NCBI RefSeq assembly: GCF_004104075.1 | Contig: NZ_QOVK01000010.1 | Span: 1 to 64,000 of the forward strand | Source of the DNA: Leeuwenhoekiella polynyae | GTDB lineage: Bacteria > Bacteroidota > Bacteroidia > Flavobacteriales > Flavobacteriaceae | Direction: 5' to 3' | Length of the DNA: 64,000 nucleotides | Part shown: positions 8,339-16,804 of the stretch, in pieces | Layout of the letters: every line of letters starts with the position of its first letter | Position numbering within the stretch: the first letter of the stretch is position 1 | Position numbers and translations under genes: made by a program | The notes under the pieces: model-generated | Told to the model about the DNA's origin: nothing | Databases searched by the model: none | Seen by the model: the letters and a program-made list of their open reading frames with translations, nothing else

Positions 8339-8500
8339 GCCGCTGGCCTCAGACAGAACCGCCTGCTACGCTAAGCTCACCGCAAATTTGACGAGAACCT
8401 CCTGATAGGCCGATACTGGCGTTCTATTAGAAATTAGATAGTTAGAAGAATGAAACAATACGTATTCATACCCGAAGGGTTTAGTTTCCTTTTGGTCAGT
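8339..8500 (+). repeat. Module D of the repeat family, right copy 1
   Basis: Contains GGCC-gct-GGCC near 8338, 'aggccgatactggcgttcta' and 'attcatacccgaagggttta', all reverse-complement matches to module D at 548-827. It leads directly into hairpin A at 8504, so module order is D-A-B-C, as in the left array. Sequence identity to the left copies is partial, with blocks of good match separated by diverged parts. Confidence 0.7.
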
Positions 8501-8503
8501 ATA

Positions 8504-8646
8504 ACGACAGCATCCCGTTAAGAATTCCTGAAGCCTTGGAAGGAATTTAGGGATGCTGTTGTGGTTTTTGCGGTAGCAAAAAATACCTATCCAAAAGGCG
8601 TCGTTTCTTTTGGTTCGTTTTCTTTAGACGAGTAAAGAAAATGAAC
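8504..8646 (+). repeat. Hairpins A, B and C of the repeat family, right copy 1
   Basis: Hairpin A: outer stem 8504-8516 with 8550-8562 (13 pairs, one G-T), containing ACAGCATCCC and GGGATGCTGT; internal loop 'gttaag' (8517-8522); inner stem AATTCCT (8523-8529) with AGGAATT (8541-8547). Hairpin B: TTTTTGC (8565-8571), loop ggta, GCAAAAA (8576-8582). Hairpin C: 8613-8625 with 8634-8646, 13 pairs with one G-T. The same three hairpins recur at 9165-9306 with different stem sequences. Confidence 0.8.
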
Positions 8647-8864
8647 AAACATGATTAGAAGTAAGTCTTACTCAAATCTCTGATAGGAGATCAATCAAAA
8701 CTTCATTAGAAGCTATAACTCCTATTCATCTTTCTGTTCATTTTTTCCATCGATACGGCAAAGCATGTCTTTGAGCGAGTTGATGCGGCTGGAAACCAAA
8801 AAAATCTAGGCTTACATGAGCTTCTCTAAATTTTTTGCTCCCTCCGCTGCATGCGCTTAACTCA
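8647..8864 (+). repeat. Spacer S and truncated module D, right copy 2
   Basis: 8672-8864 repeats 8146-8338 with few mismatches. The preceding part ('gattagaagtaagtcttact') also matches the left array on the opposite strand near 375-405. After 8864 the module D sequence breaks off into unrelated sequence, so this copy is truncated or rearranged. Confidence 0.75.
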
Positions 8865-9164
8865 GCCGGCGCAGCGACCTCAATTAAAACTATTTGTATG
8901 CGAGCGAGCTGTTAACTTCTATTCATCTTCTCTTTCTTTTTTGCATCGCCCAAAAAAGAAACAAAAAACGCTAGGCTCACAAGACGGTATCGTTAAATTT
9001 ATCGTTCGCTGCACTGCATGCGCTTAACTCGGCCGCTCTGGCGGCCTCAAACAGAACCGCCTGCGACGTTACGCTCACTTCAAATTTAACGATACCTTCT
9101 TGTAGGCCGTTTCCAAAATCAGAACTAAGAATTCTATTCTTTAGCCTTCTTTTTCTTCAGTATA
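8865..9164 (+). repeat. Diverged module D with a long closing stem
   Basis: A class C hairpin, TTTCTTTTTTG with CAAAAAAGAAA around 'catcgcc', lies at about 8931-8960. It is followed by a diverged D module in which GGTATCGTTAAATTT (about 8985-9000) can pair perfectly with AAATTTAACGATACC (about 9078-9093), a 15-base closing stem. Inside it GGCCGC-tctg-GCGGCC forms a smaller hairpin. In the copy at 8281-8420 the corresponding arms are different sequences that pair imperfectly. No gene was recognised. Confidence 0.65.
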
Positions 9165-9306
9165 GCAAAAAGTCCCCGTTAAGAATTTTCGAAGCCTTGG
9201 AGAAAATTTAGGGGACTTGTTGCGGTTTTGCCCCTAAGGGCAAAAATACCTAAGAAAAAGGGTCTTTTCTTTTGTTACTTTTCTTTGGACAAACAAAGAA
9301 AAGTAA
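9165..9306 (+). repeat. Hairpins A, B and C of the repeat family, right copy 2
   Basis: Hairpin A: GCAAAAAGTCCCC (9165-9177) pairs with 9211-9223 (12 of 13), internal loop 'gttaag' (9178-9183), inner stem AATTTTC (9184-9190) with GAAAATT (9202-9208). Hairpin B: TTTTGCCC (9226-9233), loop ctaa, GGGCAAAA (9238-9245). Hairpin C: TTACTTTTCTTT (9275-9286), 8-base loop, AAAGAAAAGTAA (9295-9306), perfect. Loops and linkers match 8504-8646 while stems have changed on both sides. The rest to 9379 holds nothing I recognise. Confidence 0.8.
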
Positions 9307-9379
9307 GGAGGAGTCTATAGAAATTCTAAGATGCAAATCGTCACCAAGAAATTTTTTAAGATTAAAAGAATGACCAGAA

Positions 9380-11074
9380 TTACTTTTCAAACTCCAGCTG
9401 AAACAACGCCACCCCCTGTCTTGGGAGATCTAAGCTTAACTCCAGATTTCCGTCTGTTACGTGCATCCAAACGGGAGAAGTAAACAACTGCAGCTGCCCG
9501 GCCTGCTCTAAGGCTTTGATCTGTGCCGGAGTTGGATTTTCCGGCGAACCCATTTCTTTATAGAGCGAATACGAATTACTGAATTCCTGATCTACCCGGT
9601 ATTGATTGACCAGAACTTTTTCAGCTGGAATGTTTTTAAGAGTAATCGTGACCGGACTTGCTGCAACGTCCAGATCGTCGCGATCATGGTAATTAAAGAC
9701 CATAACCGATGCGCCATCCTCACCTACCGAAGCCAAGGCGTTTACATCGGGATTATCGCGGACACTTTCTGACCGGACTTTTTTATAATCATACTCCAGA
9801 TCTCCCGAAACGGCTACCTGCGTATCGTGCATCATCCCAAACATTCTAAACACATTGAGTACCGGTTTATCTACTCCGTTTGTCGCCATATCTCTAAAAC
9901 CGGCATACCAGGCCTGATCTTCAAATTCAAATCCCCAGGTCACAGCTCCTTTCAGGTTTACCCCATACGCCCGTGCCAAATCATACTTACGCGCAAAAGA
10001 TGCAGCGGTATAACTGCTGTACATCGTTCCGTTTCTATACGCATTTTCGGGATAATCCTCTTCCGAACATGCCGCACAGCCTTCAGGGTCAGACTCCCCA
10101 ATAATGATGGGTAAATCTTTCAGTGTAGGATAGGAAGCCACCACCTCAAAGCCTTTAGCCAGATCGTTAAGCTGCGAACCCATATTCATCTGAATATGAC
10201 CGTCAACCAACTTAGGGCTTCCTTTTGCGTGGTAGGTAATAAAATCTAGCGGAGCTCCTGTTTCTCCGGTTGCGTAGTTTTTACCTGAAATGATATGGTC
10301 TAAAAAGGTGCGTAAAAATGCTTCGGCTTTATCCCAGCCCGGCCCGGTTGTTTCGGGTCCGCCCATTTTCGCCGTAGGCAAAGCTCTTTTAACCGCATCA
10401 GCCGTATAATCGTAATGTTTGATGTATTCTTCGGTCGTGCCCCGCCAGTAGCCAATGTTGGGTTCATTCCACAATTCCCAATACCAGCTTTCTACTTCTT
10501 CCTTTCCGTAGCGCGCTACCGAATGCACTACCCACTGGTACACCAATTCTGCCCACTTGTTGTAATCGTTTGGCGGATAGGCCCATCCCGTATAAATATC
10601 ATCATAATCTGCTCCCGGTTTCCAATGATGCCGGTAAGGCTGAGGCTTTGTCGATAAGGCTTCGGGCATAAATCCTATTTGCGCCAGCGGCTTCATCCCG
10701 CGTTCGATATAGGTATCAAAAATCTTGTCGATAATCGTCCAGTCATAAATAGGATTTCCATTTTCATCTTCAGTATAGGCATTGGTTGAACCCCATTTTA
10801 AAGCAGCTTCTCCATCGCCCGTAACCAGCAAACTATGAGCACGCACATACACCGGAACTTTACTCAACTCCGAAATTTCAGTTAGTAATTTTTTACCGTC
10901 CTTCATGTACGTATAGTTGGGCTCATCATACCCCCAAAACGCCCAAATGGGTTTCAACTCGCCTAATTTGGCATTAAAATCCACCCCTATTTCTACAGGT
11001 TGAATAGTATCATACTGGGCAAATACACTTGAAAAACTACAGACGAAGAGCAGCAAGAAGGTAAAGGTTTTCAT
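9380..11074 (-). CDS. Secreted GH39-like glycosidase (beta-xylosidase-like)
   Basis: A 564-residue exported enzyme. The start at 11074 gives a clean signal peptide ('MKTFTFLLLFVCSFSSVFAQ'). The body is a (beta/alpha)8 barrel: the acid/base Glu204 is in 'WYWELWNEPN' and the nucleophile candidate Glu327 in 'IIIGESDPEG', the layout of clan GH-A family 39. 'GGPETTG' and 'FITYHAKG' are typical neighbouring strands. A C-terminal beta domain (about 430-564, 'VMVFNYHDRDDLDV') completes the usual length. Beta-xylosidase activity is the family's common one, but Bacteroidota members vary. The adjacent CE1-type esterase on the same strand fits hemicellulose side-chain and backbone trimming. Confidence 0.82.
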   Translation of the reverse strand: MKTFTFLLLFVCSFSSVFAQYDTIQPVEIGVDFNAKLGELKPIWAFWGYDEPNYTYMKDGKKLLTEISELSKVPVYVRAHSLLVTGDGEAALKWGSTNAYTEDENGNPIYDWTIIDKIFDTYIERGMKPLAQIGFMPEALSTKPQPYRHHWKPGADYDDIYTGWAYPPNDYNKWAELVYQWVVHSVARYGKEEVESWYWELWNEPNIGYWRGTTEEYIKHYDYTADAVKRALPTAKMGGPETTGPGWDKAEAFLRTFLDHIISGKNYATGETGAPLDFITYHAKGSPKLVDGHIQMNMGSQLNDLAKGFEVVASYPTLKDLPIIIGESDPEGCAACSEEDYPENAYRNGTMYSSYTAASFARKYDLARAYGVNLKGAVTWGFEFEDQAWYAGFRDMATNGVDKPVLNVFRMFGMMHDTQVAVSGDLEYDYKKVRSESVRDNPDVNALASVGEDGASVMVFNYHDRDDLDVAASPVTITLKNIPAEKVLVNQYRVDQEFSNSYSLYKEMGSPENPTPAQIKALEQAGQLQLFTSPVWMHVTDGNLELSLDLPRQGVALFQLEFEK

Positions 11075-11152
11075 AAAAGGCAGGATTAAATACATAACTA
11101 AAACTTTGATAAGTTACTTAAAATGTTTTAATTACACTTATTATGAGTTGTT

Positions 11153-11188
11153 CAAAAAATAAAAAGCCCTTTCTATGCGAAAGGGCTT
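11153..11188 (-). terminator. Intrinsic terminator after the CE1-type esterase gene
   Basis: On the minus strand AAGCCCTTTC (11188-11179) pairs with GAAAGGGCTT (11173-11164) around a 5-base loop and is followed by a T-rich tract interrupted by one A (11163-11153). It lies 25 bases after the stop of the esterase gene. Confidence 0.8.
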
Positions 11189-11213
11189 GGGTATTTCTGA
11201 GGGAATCGAATAA

Positions 11214-12407
11214 TCAATCCTGAAACAAGAGCGGTACAAATTCAGAAAGATAGACTCTCCAGTTTCTCCAAATATGCCCGCCTTCAGACTCTGTATATTC
11301 ATAGGGCATTCCTATTTTATCTAATAATTCGCGGTATTCCATATTGGCTTCGTATAGAAAATCGCTTTCCCCAATTGCGATCCAGTAGAGCTTATAGCCG
11401 TTATCTTTTTGAGCTTTTAGTGTTTCTTCAAAATCGGCATACACGCCTTTACCACTTTTATCTTCTCGCGGCATAATCGCAGCAGAAAAGAGTCCGACAT
11501 AATCAAAGGCATTCGGATAAAAACGTGAGATTTGTAAACTGTGATACCCACCCATCGAGAGTCCGGCTATAGCCCGATTTGCTTTATCTGCTTTTATGCG
11601 GTAATTGTCTTCTACAAAATCAACAATATCCATAAACTGAGCTTCGTATTTCCCGTTCATAGTTTCCGGTGTCATAAACTGAGGTGTATAATACCCATCG
11701 CTTCCGGCTCCCGGTGCAGCATCCTGCCCCACGTTTCCGTTAGGCATCACCACAAGCATAGGTTTTGCCTTTCCTTCAGCGATCAGATTATCCATAATTT
11801 GGGCGGTACGCCCCAATGAAAGCCAGGCTTCTTCATCACCGCCTGCACCGTGTAACAAATACAACACAGGATATTCATCATCAGATTGCTCATAACCCGG
11901 TGGAGTATATATAGAAAGCTTTCGGTCAAAACCCAAGTCCTGAGCATCATACCAGCGGCTGGCCACCGTACCGTGGGGTACATCCTGCACGCGGTATAAA
12001 TCGGCTTGCTCGCCCGGAACGATAAAAATATTCATCACCGAAGCCACATCGCGTATTAAAAACGGATTGGCAGGATCTGTTGTTTTAAAGCCGTCAATGA
12101 TAAAGGCGTAATTGTACAACTCAGGAGCTAAAGCTTCCGTTGTAAACGACCAGATTCCTTTTTCATCTTTTTCTAAATCGGCTTTTCCGGGACCATCGGC
12201 TTCACCCATTGGTGTTTTTACTTTTACCGATGGTAAAAAATCACCGGTAACCTGAACGCTTTCAGCACCCGGAGCCATTAACCGAAAGGTGACGGAATGA
12301 TCTTCATGGACCTGAGGCGAACTTACTTGCTGCCCGCTGAACAAGGCTTCCTGAGCCTGAATAAACGAACTGGTTAGTAAAAGCAATGCGAGTATTTTGT
12401 TTTTCAT
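11214..12407 (-). CDS. Secreted CE1-type esterase with N-terminal CBM48-like domain
   Basis: A 397-residue exported esterase of the tannase/feruloyl/acetylxylan esterase group. After the signal peptide ('MKNKILALLLLTSSFIQAQ') there is an N-terminal immunoglobulin-like CBM48 domain (about 30-130, 'VTFRLMAPGAESVQVTGDF', 'YNYAFIIDG'). The esterase-D type alpha/beta hydrolase domain follows, with Ser284 in GLSMGG and a C-terminal His in 'SEGGHIWRNWR'. This two-domain form removes ester-linked acetyl or hydroxycinnamoyl groups from xylans. It lies upstream of the GH39-like gene on the same strand, separated by its own terminator. Confidence 0.85.
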   Translation of the reverse strand: MKNKILALLLLTSSFIQAQEALFSGQQVSSPQVHEDHSVTFRLMAPGAESVQVTGDFLPSVKVKTPMGEADGPGKADLEKDEKGIWSFTTEALAPELYNYAFIIDGFKTTDPANPFLIRDVASVMNIFIVPGEQADLYRVQDVPHGTVASRWYDAQDLGFDRKLSIYTPPGYEQSDDEYPVLYLLHGAGGDEEAWLSLGRTAQIMDNLIAEGKAKPMLVVMPNGNVGQDAAPGAGSDGYYTPQFMTPETMNGKYEAQFMDIVDFVEDNYRIKADKANRAIAGLSMGGYHSLQISRFYPNAFDYVGLFSAAIMPREDKSGKGVYADFEETLKAQKDNGYKLYWIAIGESDFLYEANMEYRELLDKIGMPYEYTESEGGHIWRNWRVYLSEFVPLLFQD

Positions 12408-12499
12408 AATTGTAAAAAGAATAAAACAGCGTGTGTTTACAACGCCAGGGTTTCCGTTTAAAATTACGGAAATACATTTGAAATATTCTTTTTTTGTTC

Positions 12500-13324
12500 T
12501 TATGCGATTTTAAGAGACGTCATCGAAAGAGAACCTCCTACGGGAAGGTCATTAAACAAGGTGACTTCTTCATTTTTTTCTTGCAAAGCCACTGCGTAAA
12601 TAAGCGGTAAATAATGCTCCGGAGTAGGGATTGCCAGATCAAAAGCCATTCCCTGTGATTTAAAATCAATCAGTTTCCGGTGATCGTGGGTTAGTATTGC
12701 GGTGTTCATTTTTTCGCGCACTTCAAGTGCCCAGTCGTAGGCAAACGGCGTATTCAATTTATCCCAGGCAACACGGCGCAGGTTGTGAATCATATTACCA
12801 CTACCTACGATCAACACTCCTTTATGGCGTAGCGCAGCCAACTCTTTTGCCAGGTCATAGTGGTATTGTGCCGGCTTGGTATAATCGATACTCATCTGGA
12901 TTACGGGTACCTTGGCTTCAGGATACATATGCTTGATCACACTCCACGACCCGTGATCGAGTCCCCATTTGTCATCAAGGTGTACGTTGGCGCTTTTAAC
13001 CAGTTCTTGAGTCGCAAGGGCCAGCTCCGGACTTCCCGGTGCAGGGTATTGCACATCAAACAAAGCTTGTGGGAATCCTCCAAAATCATGTATTGTTTGT
13101 GGATGCTCCATCGCGGTTACAAAGGTCCCTCGGGTTTCCCAGTGTGCCGAAATACATAAAATTGCCTGAGGTACCGCTAACGCTCTCCCAAGTTTCTTGA
13201 ATTCATTTACAAATTCATTCTCCTCTATCGCATTCATCGGACTCCCATGCCCCAGAAACAACACCGGCATTTTTGCGGTATTGGGTAAGCTGCGGTTCCA
13301 CTTATTTAAATCTTTAAGTTGCAT
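12500..13324 (-). CDS. ygiD: YgiD-type extradiol dioxygenase (LigB superfamily)
   Basis: A 274-residue member of the LigB-type extradiol dioxygenases, like E. coli YgiD, a zinc-containing enzyme reported to cleave 4,5-DOPA in vitro. Metal-ligand histidines are visible: His26 in 'FLGHGSPM', His61 in 'ISAHWETRG' and His237 in 'PTPEHYLPL', with a further active-site His in 'GLDHGSWS'. 'GSGNMIHNLRR' is also family-typical. The natural substrate is not known for most members. A run of single-gene spacing on both sides suggests its own transcript. Confidence 0.88.
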   Translation of the reverse strand: MQLKDLNKWNRSLPNTAKMPVLFLGHGSPMNAIEENEFVNEFKKLGRALAVPQAILCISAHWETRGTFVTAMEHPQTIHDFGGFPQALFDVQYPAPGSPELALATQELVKSANVHLDDKWGLDHGSWSVIKHMYPEAKVPVIQMSIDYTKPAQYHYDLAKELAALRHKGVLIVGSGNMIHNLRRVAWDKLNTPFAYDWALEVREKMNTAILTHDHRKLIDFKSQGMAFDLAIPTPEHYLPLIYAVALQEKNEEVTLFNDLPVGGSLSMTSLKIA

Positions 13325-13453
13325 GCTTTTATATATTACCCGTGTATAGTCGTAAAAAAGCGATCATTTGTACAGGGCATCAGACTCTAATTCGCTATGT
13401 TTAAAAAAGTGCCGCTTTTTTTTGTAATTTAAAGCTCTTAAAACTGAAGTAGC

Positions 13454-13873
13454 ATGCTTAAAATTTTGAGCCTCTTGGCCTGCCTATTCTTTGCAACAAC
13501 GACAAGCGCACAACACATGCCACAAGACAAGACCTATACTTTTGATGATTGTGTAACCACTTACGATACCGAAGCGATTCAAAAGACGCAGGTAGGGCAT
13601 CAATTTTGGTTTGCTGATAAGGATTTTACAGATGGCAGGACGATCAAGATGAGTGTGGTAGACCCGGGCAAATCTACCCATGCACCGCATCAACACCCAC
13701 AAGACGAGTTCTTTTTTGTTTTAGAAGGTACCGCTGAATTTTATCTGGATGGTAAGACCGTAGAAGTTGGCCCGTATACCAGTCTGTATTGTCCTTCAAA
13801 CAGTATGCACGGCATCAGCAATGCCGGAGACACCGAGTTGAAATATCTGGTTATGCAAAAGTATGAGCAGTAA
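13454..13873 (+). CDS. Secreted cupin-domain protein
   Basis: A 139-residue periplasmic protein: signal peptide to about residue 20 ('FFATTTSAQ'), then a single cupin. Metal ligands are His79, His81 and Glu85 in 'APHQHPQDEFFFVLEG' and His119 in 'PSNSMHGISN', matching cupin motifs 1 and 2. Small exported cupins of this kind are of unknown role; isomerase, dioxygenase and binding functions all occur in the fold. Confidence 0.8.
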   Translation: MLKILSLLACLFFATTTSAQHMPQDKTYTFDDCVTTYDTEAIQKTQVGHQFWFADKDFTDGRTIKMSVVDPGKSTHAPHQHPQDEFFFVLEGTAEFYLDGKTVEVGPYTSLYCPSNSMHGISNAGDTELKYLVMQKYEQ

Positions 13874-13914
13874 CATTTCAGAAGAACTTAGTATATCCAT
13901 TTTTAATCATCAAC

Positions 13915-13951
13915 TAAAAAAGGCTGTTTGCAAAACACAAACAGCCTTTTA
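13915..13951. terminator. Bidirectional terminator between convergent genes
   Basis: AAAAGGCTGTTTG (13918-13930) pairs with CAAACAGCCTTTT (13938-13950) around a 7-base loop. The stem ends in A and T runs on both sides, so it can stop transcription of the cupin gene (+) and of the TonB receptor gene (-), which converge here. Confidence 0.88.
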
Positions 13952-13975
13952 GACAGGCTACTTTTTAAGCAGGAA

Positions 13976-16198
13976 CTAAAATCTATACGTGATCTTTCCT
14001 CTCAAGTAAAAAGGTGTTCCCGGGGTAAAATGGATTTCTTCTACCGGTGCCGGTTCATTAAAGAGTCGGCTTTCTGTAGCAAACTGGGTTTCATTCCAGT
14101 CCACGTCAAACAGGTTCTCAACGATCACGCCCAGCGTCCAGTTTTTAATCGTGTAATTCACATTAAAGTCGGTTACGAAATAACCTGCTGCCACGATGGA
14201 ATTGTCTTCATTGGCGGCACGGTCACCCAGCCAGCGGTATCCTAAAGTTCCGCTAAACCCATTCAGATTGTCAACACTTAAACCACCGGCCGAAGTAAAC
14301 TTTGGAGCCAGTGGAATGTAATCTTCTCCATCAGCTTCTTCGGTGCTTCGGGCGTAAGTATAATTGGCATCTCCGTATACGTATAACCAGTCTAACAGCT
14401 GATACCGTGCCCCTACTTCAACACCCATTCTTCGGCTCTTGCCGCTAGGTTCTACGATACCGGCATCACCCACATATACAAATTCCTGATCCAGAAAAAG
14501 CGTCCATAAAGTTGCATTTAAAGCCAGTCGATCTATGGGTTTTACAATAGTTCCCAAGTCTACACTATAGGCTGCAGGCAAAATATCTTCGCCACTGTTA
14601 GCCACCACCACACGCGTATCATTAGAATGAAAACCGATACCGGTCTTCAACGAAAGCTGCCAGTTTTGTGTAGGTGAAAAAATCGTATTGAATTTAGGAC
14701 TGAAGGCCACTTTAGACTCGCTTTTATTGTCATACGTTTCCGTAAGTTTGTTGTAGTAATCAAATTTGAAATAATCCAGACGCACTGCCGGATTGAAGGT
14801 AAACTTCCCAGTTTTAAATTCGGTATTCAGAAAAGCAAATGCGTTGAGTTCGTCTACATCTCCAAGTGCAATACGGTCTAATGTAGTCTGGCGGTTGAGC
14901 GTGTGTGACAAACTCATATCATCTACATTATCATATCTAAACCCTACACCCGCCTGATACTCTAAGCTACCTGATCCCAGTGTTACATGTCTACGCTCAT
15001 ACACACTTTGCAAGCCTGCAATAAAACGATCTTCCTGCTGTTTGATCTGATCTCCGTTTACCGGATCTTCTAAGAAAAACGTAAAGTTAGAGTACAGTTC
15101 AAAATCGTACTTAGACACAAAAGCATTGGTTTTTAAAACTGCATTATGCTCCAGATTCTTCAAGTGGTTTAAGTTGATGTTGGTACGGCTTGTTTGTCCA
15201 CCCTCTGTATCATCTATAGCACCAAACCTACCAATCAATCCCTGATCTATGGCGCGCTGTGGAATCTGTCCCGAAGCATCCCACTTGCTTTGAAAATGAG
15301 AAGCCGTCAATGTGAGTTTATCTTTATTAGGATTGGTATAGGTGTATTTACCCAAAACATTGAAGCGGTTGAAGTTTTGTGGACTGTCAAAAGGCCCATC
15401 GGTCAGGTACATTTCTGAAGCCAGATACGCCGTGTGATTTTGTTCATCAACCAAATTGAACAAGCCCGTTAAACGCGAGGTGTTAAACTGACCCGCTTCC
15501 ACCGAAATACTGCTTGCATCCAAATGCTCTTTCAATCTTAAATCTACATAACCTGCTGTATTAAAGTTTCCCTTATCTGCATAATACGCTCCTTTTCCGA
15601 AGTCAATATTCTCTATCGTTTCAGGAATCACAAAGTGTAAATCTGCATATCCCTGCCCATGCGCATGAGACACCATATTCACCGGCATCCCATCTACGCT
15701 AATCGCCACATCCGTACCGTGGTCTATATCAAAGCCGCGTAAGAAGATTTGTTCTGCTTTACCCCCACCGGCGTGTTGTCCGATGAACAACCCCGGTACT
15801 TTACGCAAGATCTCTTGTGATGATTTTACCGGATTCAGTTTAAGATCTACCGCAACCACTGTACTCAATGAATTTACCTCAGCAGTAAGCACTACCTGAT
15901 CTAATGAAGTGCTGGCTTCTTCCAGTTCTACAACTAGAGGTTCTGAAAGCAAGTCTTGATCGACTACCAAATAATAGGTTTTAAAGCCTAAACGGGAGAT
16001 CACCAGTGAATCCTGAAGCCGTGGCGCAGGAAGCACAAAAGTTCCGTTAGCATCGGTGTGGGTATGACTTCCTTTTGATAGGTTATAAATATTGACATTC
16101 TCCAGGGCATGCTTATCCCTATCTGTAATGGTTCCTGTTAAATTTTGAGCACTTACATGCAGGGTGCACAACAGCAGCACCATATAAATATATTTCAT
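13976..16198 (-). CDS. TonB-dependent outer-membrane receptor, possibly for a metal
   Basis: A 740-residue receptor. It has a signal peptide, a carboxypeptidase-regulatory-like beta domain (about 18-95, 'GTITDRDKHALENVNIYN'), a plug (about 110-220, 'ILRKVPGLFIGQHAGGGKAEQIFLRGF') and a 22-strand barrel ending in Phe ('LRGKITYRF'). The plug has an unusual His-bearing segment, 'DGMPVNMVSHAHGQGYADLHF', seen in receptors lacking a siderophore-type partner. The first upstream gene encodes a small His-rich exported protein. Together these suggest divalent-metal traffic, but no substrate is proved. Confidence 0.88.
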   Translation of the reverse strand: MKYIYMVLLLCTLHVSAQNLTGTITDRDKHALENVNIYNLSKGSHTHTDANGTFVLPAPRLQDSLVISRLGFKTYYLVVDQDLLSEPLVVELEEASTSLDQVVLTAEVNSLSTVVAVDLKLNPVKSSQEILRKVPGLFIGQHAGGGKAEQIFLRGFDIDHGTDVAISVDGMPVNMVSHAHGQGYADLHFVIPETIENIDFGKGAYYADKGNFNTAGYVDLRLKEHLDASSISVEAGQFNTSRLTGLFNLVDEQNHTAYLASEMYLTDGPFDSPQNFNRFNVLGKYTYTNPNKDKLTLTASHFQSKWDASGQIPQRAIDQGLIGRFGAIDDTEGGQTSRTNINLNHLKNLEHNAVLKTNAFVSKYDFELYSNFTFFLEDPVNGDQIKQQEDRFIAGLQSVYERRHVTLGSGSLEYQAGVGFRYDNVDDMSLSHTLNRQTTLDRIALGDVDELNAFAFLNTEFKTGKFTFNPAVRLDYFKFDYYNKLTETYDNKSESKVAFSPKFNTIFSPTQNWQLSLKTGIGFHSNDTRVVVANSGEDILPAAYSVDLGTIVKPIDRLALNATLWTLFLDQEFVYVGDAGIVEPSGKSRRMGVEVGARYQLLDWLYVYGDANYTYARSTEEADGEDYIPLAPKFTSAGGLSVDNLNGFSGTLGYRWLGDRAANEDNSIVAAGYFVTDFNVNYTIKNWTLGVIVENLFDVDWNETQFATESRLFNEPAPVEEIHFTPGTPFYLRGKITYRF

Positions 16199-16282
16199 AT
16201 TATGATTTACTAATTAAATAAATAGAATAGTATCTGCGCTTCTGTTCTCTTTTTAAAGAATGAAGCACTTAGCAACAAATAT

Positions 16283-16717
16283 TTAAATAGTAAATCGGGG
16301 AGGTGGCACGGGATTGCGCAAAGCAAATTGCCGGTGGATTTGCATTCTTAAATCATAAGAAGTTTTAGTAGTTATCTGATGCGTTACGACGCATTCTAAA
16401 AAGCGATCAACCTGAAGATGCTTATCAATTTTAAATGGCTTAGGTTGTTCTTTCTCGTTTTTGAGATCGTCTTCAAAAGGCTCCAATACCTGCTTGATGT
16501 ATTCTAACGTACGGTGATCATGACCGGCTTCGGCAAGCAATTCTTCTGCAGTTATAAAGTGGTGCTCGTGCGCTTGTGCAGTTATATGATTGAACTCGTG
16601 ATCCAGTTCGTGAGCCCATTGTAATGCCGCTTGCTGTACAGGAGCCACTATATAAATCAATGCCAAAGCAGCAGTAAAACCTGCCAGCAGAATTGATTTA
16701 ATAAAGGTGCGCTTCAT
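16283..16717 (-). CDS. Small exported histidine-rich protein
   Basis: A 144-residue protein with a Lys/Arg N terminus and one hydrophobic segment ('ILLAGFTAALALIYIVAPVQQ'), so a signal anchor or signal peptide. Residues about 35-70 are rich in His ('ELDHEFNHITAQAHEHHF', 'AGHDHRT'), a likely metal-binding region. The C-terminal half is basic and has a Cys-Val-Val-Thr-His segment. It is 84 bases upstream of the TonB receptor gene on the same strand and is probably cotranscribed with it. Confidence 0.68.
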   Translation of the reverse strand: MKRTFIKSILLAGFTAALALIYIVAPVQQAALQWAHELDHEFNHITAQAHEHHFITAEELLAEAGHDHRTLEYIKQVLEPFEDDLKNEKEQPKPFKIDKHLQVDRFLECVVTHQITTKTSYDLRMQIHRQFALRNPVPPPRFTI

Positions 16718-16737
16718 GAAGTGGTACTTGTAAGCAA

Positions 16738-16745
16738 CAAAGCTA
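16738..16745 (-). promoter_or_regulatory. -7 box for the His-rich/TonB receptor pair
   Basis: On the minus strand TAGCTTTG matches TAnnTTTG and lies 20 bases before the His-rich gene's ATG. A -33 TTG at standard spacing was not found. Confidence 0.35.
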
Positions 16746-16804
16746 AGTACCCCCTTAAAATAATTTGAAGTTTTTCAGACTAATTTTTAGATCGTTTTTA
16801 GATT

